NCBI RefSeq assembly: GCF_900110925.1
Contig: NZ_FOFP01000004.1
Coordinates: 231,250-295,249, forward strand
Reading direction: 5' to 3'
DNA: 64,000 nt
From: Pseudomonas cuatrocienegasensis
Lineage (GTDB): Bacteria; Pseudomonadota; Gammaproteobacteria; Pseudomonadales; Pseudomonadaceae
In this document: positions 62,673-64,000 of the stretch, one piece after another
Numbering within the stretch: position 1 is the first letter of the stretch
Layout of the letters: each line of letters opens with the position of its first letter
Notes under the pieces: model-generated
Databases searched by the model: none
What the model was told of the DNA's origin: nothing
Seen by the model: the letters and a program-made list of their open reading frames with translations, nothing else
Translations under genes and position numbers: made by a program

Positions 62673-63527
62673 ATGTCGCTAAATTTCCCGCTGTTGCTGG
62701 TAATCGCTGTCGCCGTCTGTGGTGCGCTGGCGCTGTTCGATCTGGTCTTTTTGGCACCGCGCCGGCGCGCGGCTATTGCCAACTACCATGGCCAGGTCAA
62801 CCAGCCTGACGAAGCGGTGGTCGAGCGCCTGAACAAAGAGCCCTTGCTGGTTGAGTACGGCAAGTCGTTCTTTCCGGTGCTGGCGATTGTCCTGGTGCTG
62901 CGCTCGTTTCTGGTCGAGCCGTTCCAGATTCCGTCGGGGTCGATGAAGCCGACGCTGGAAGTGGGCGACTTCATTCTGGTCAACAAGTTTGCCTATGGCA
63001 TTCGCCTGCCGGTGCTGGATACCAAGGTGATCGACGTGGGTGATCCGGCGCGTGGCGATGTGATGGTGTTCCGCTACCCGAGCGACCCGAACATCAACTA
63101 CATCAAGCGTGTGGTTGGCCTGGCCGGCGACCATATCCGCTACACCAGCGACAAGCAGCTGTTTATCAATGATCAGCCGGTGGCTCAGCAACTGCTGGGC
63201 GAAGAACCAGGCAGCCTGGGCAGCGTCACCCTCTACAACGAAAAACTGGGTGAAGTGGAGCACCAGATCCGCAAGGAAATGAATCGCTACCGCGTCGAGC
63301 CGGGCAAGGAGTGGGTGGTGCCGCAAGGCTACTACTTCATGATGGGCGACAACCGCGACAACTCCAACGACAGCCGCTATTGGAATGACCCTGCCATCCC
63401 CAAAGCTCTGCATGGCATGGTTCCCGACCAGAATATCGTCGGCAAGGCCTTTGCAGTTTGGATGAGCTGGCCGGACCCGAAAGTACGCAATCTGCCTAAT
63501 TTTTCTCGTGTTGGTCTGATTCACTGA
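62673..63527 (+). CDS. lepB: Signal peptidase I
   Basis: 284 residues. Two N-terminal membrane segments (LLLVIAVAVCGALALFDLVFL; FFPVLAIVLVLRSFLVEPF), catalytic Ser in QIPSGSMKPTLEVGD, catalytic Lys in YIKRVVGLAGD and box E GDNRDNSNDSRYW. Cleaves Sec/Tat signal peptides at the outer face of the inner membrane. Standard lepA-lepB order. Confidence 0.97.
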   Translation: MSLNFPLLLVIAVAVCGALALFDLVFLAPRRRAAIANYHGQVNQPDEAVVERLNKEPLLVEYGKSFFPVLAIVLVLRSFLVEPFQIPSGSMKPTLEVGDFILVNKFAYGIRLPVLDTKVIDVGDPARGDVMVFRYPSDPNINYIKRVVGLAGDHIRYTSDKQLFINDQPVAQQLLGEEPGSLGSVTLYNEKLGEVEHQIRKEMNRYRVEPGKEWVVPQGYYFMMGDNRDNSNDSRYWNDPAIPKALHGMVPDQNIVGKAFAVWMSWPDPKVRNLPNFSRVGLIH

Positions 63528-63637
63528 GGCAAAACGGGCACCCTGGCACTGTGTAACTCAGTGCCATGGGCTATAACGAGTCGGGTCAGGCCGCAGGCCG
63601 ACGACGACACAACAACATTGCATGCTGGGGTTCTCCA

Positions 63638-64000
63638 ATGACATTCGCGCGTTCGCAAAAGGGCTTGTCGATACTGAGCTGGTTGGTGGTGTTGGCCGTG
63701 GTGGCGTTTCTCGCCAGTACCGCGTTCAAGGTCATCCCGCATTACCTCGACTATATGTCGATGGAAAAAATCATCACCTCGGTCGAGACCGACCGCGCAC
63801 TGCAGGTGCGTACCGTGGGTGACTTCTATGGGCACGTCAGCAAAGGCATGCAGGTCAACAGCATCCGTGAACTGAACATGCGCGATGCGCTGACCGTGAC
63901 CGTGGAAAACAATGAGTTTCTCGCCCACCTCAAGTACGAGAAGCGCGAGCCGCTGATCGAGAACCTCGACCTTGTGGTGCATTTCGACAAAGAATTCCGT
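63638..64000 (+). CDS. DUF4845 protein (3' partial)
   Basis: At least 121 residues from ATG 63638, running off the window. One N-terminal membrane helix (GLSILSWLVVLAVVAFLAST) and then FKVIPHYLDYMSMEKIITSVETD, as in the DUF4845 proteins encoded between lepB and rnc in pseudomonads. Function unknown; rnc is expected next. Confidence 0.88.
   Translation, partial: MTFARSQKGLSILSWLVVLAVVAFLASTAFKVIPHYLDYMSMEKIITSVETDRALQVRTVGDFYGHVSKGMQVNSIRELNMRDALTVTVENNEFLAHLKYEKREPLIENLDLVVHFDKEFR

Overview
The window is high-GC chromosomal DNA of a gamma-proteobacterium, almost certainly a Pseudomonas. The evidence is the gene content and order: algU-mucA-mucB-mucC-mucD-lepA-lepB, nadB next to sdhE/ygfX, an OprD-family porin with tctCBA/tctDE, phaG, and Pseudomonas-type REP repeats and integron attC sites. 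I assigned functions by reading motifs and from knowledge of the families; no database search was run.

Layout. (1) 1-7700: a Tad/Flp pilus operon (5'-truncated cpaB with a repeat extension, cpaC, FHA-cpaF, tadB, tadC, a DUF192 gene, a TPR lipoprotein, a TadE-like pseudopilin). (2) 7946-8981: a Bro-N protein and an XRE repressor with an operator-like inverted repeat over its start. (3) 8983-21157: an accessory region ending at a tRNA-Gly(CCC) gene. It holds three copies of a ~358-bp leader. Each leader starts with a tRNA-Gly 3' fragment, carries a putative cassette promoter and ends at an attI-like GTTRRRY core. Each is followed by AT-rich cassettes with Pseudomonas-type attC sites. No integron integrase is present. 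The middle unit also carries a eukaryote-like AFG1 ATPase gene, an IS110 remnant, a putative effector-immunity pair and a fliB-like gene. (4) 21242-24875: phaG, rsuA, a CWC protein, a MITE-like repeat, a methyltransferase and tandem repeats. (5) 24881-34964: a nitrogen-scavenging operon under a guanidine-I riboswitch. ABC transporter genes, two DUF1989 proteins, a biotin carboxylase and allophanate hydrolase fit guanidine use better than urea use. (6) 35330-42263: a small lipoprotein, a hypothetical protein, a valine-catabolism-type operon, and a second copy of the MITE. (7) 42444-51922: ung, a DUF6279 lipoprotein, an AbrB-family protein, the TctABC tricarboxylate transporter, an OprD-type porin and the divergent TctDE two-component system. 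(8) 51952-64000: HDOD protein, ygfZ, sdhE, ygfX, nadB, the algU-mucABCD envelope-stress operon, lepA, lepB and a DUF4845 gene running off the end.

The most unusual part is region 3. It looks like three successive insertions into the 3' end of tRNA-Gly, each bringing an integrase-less mini-integron, with the most degraded copy farthest from the intact tRNA. The eukaryote-like gene inside it needs checking against raw reads before any biological reading.
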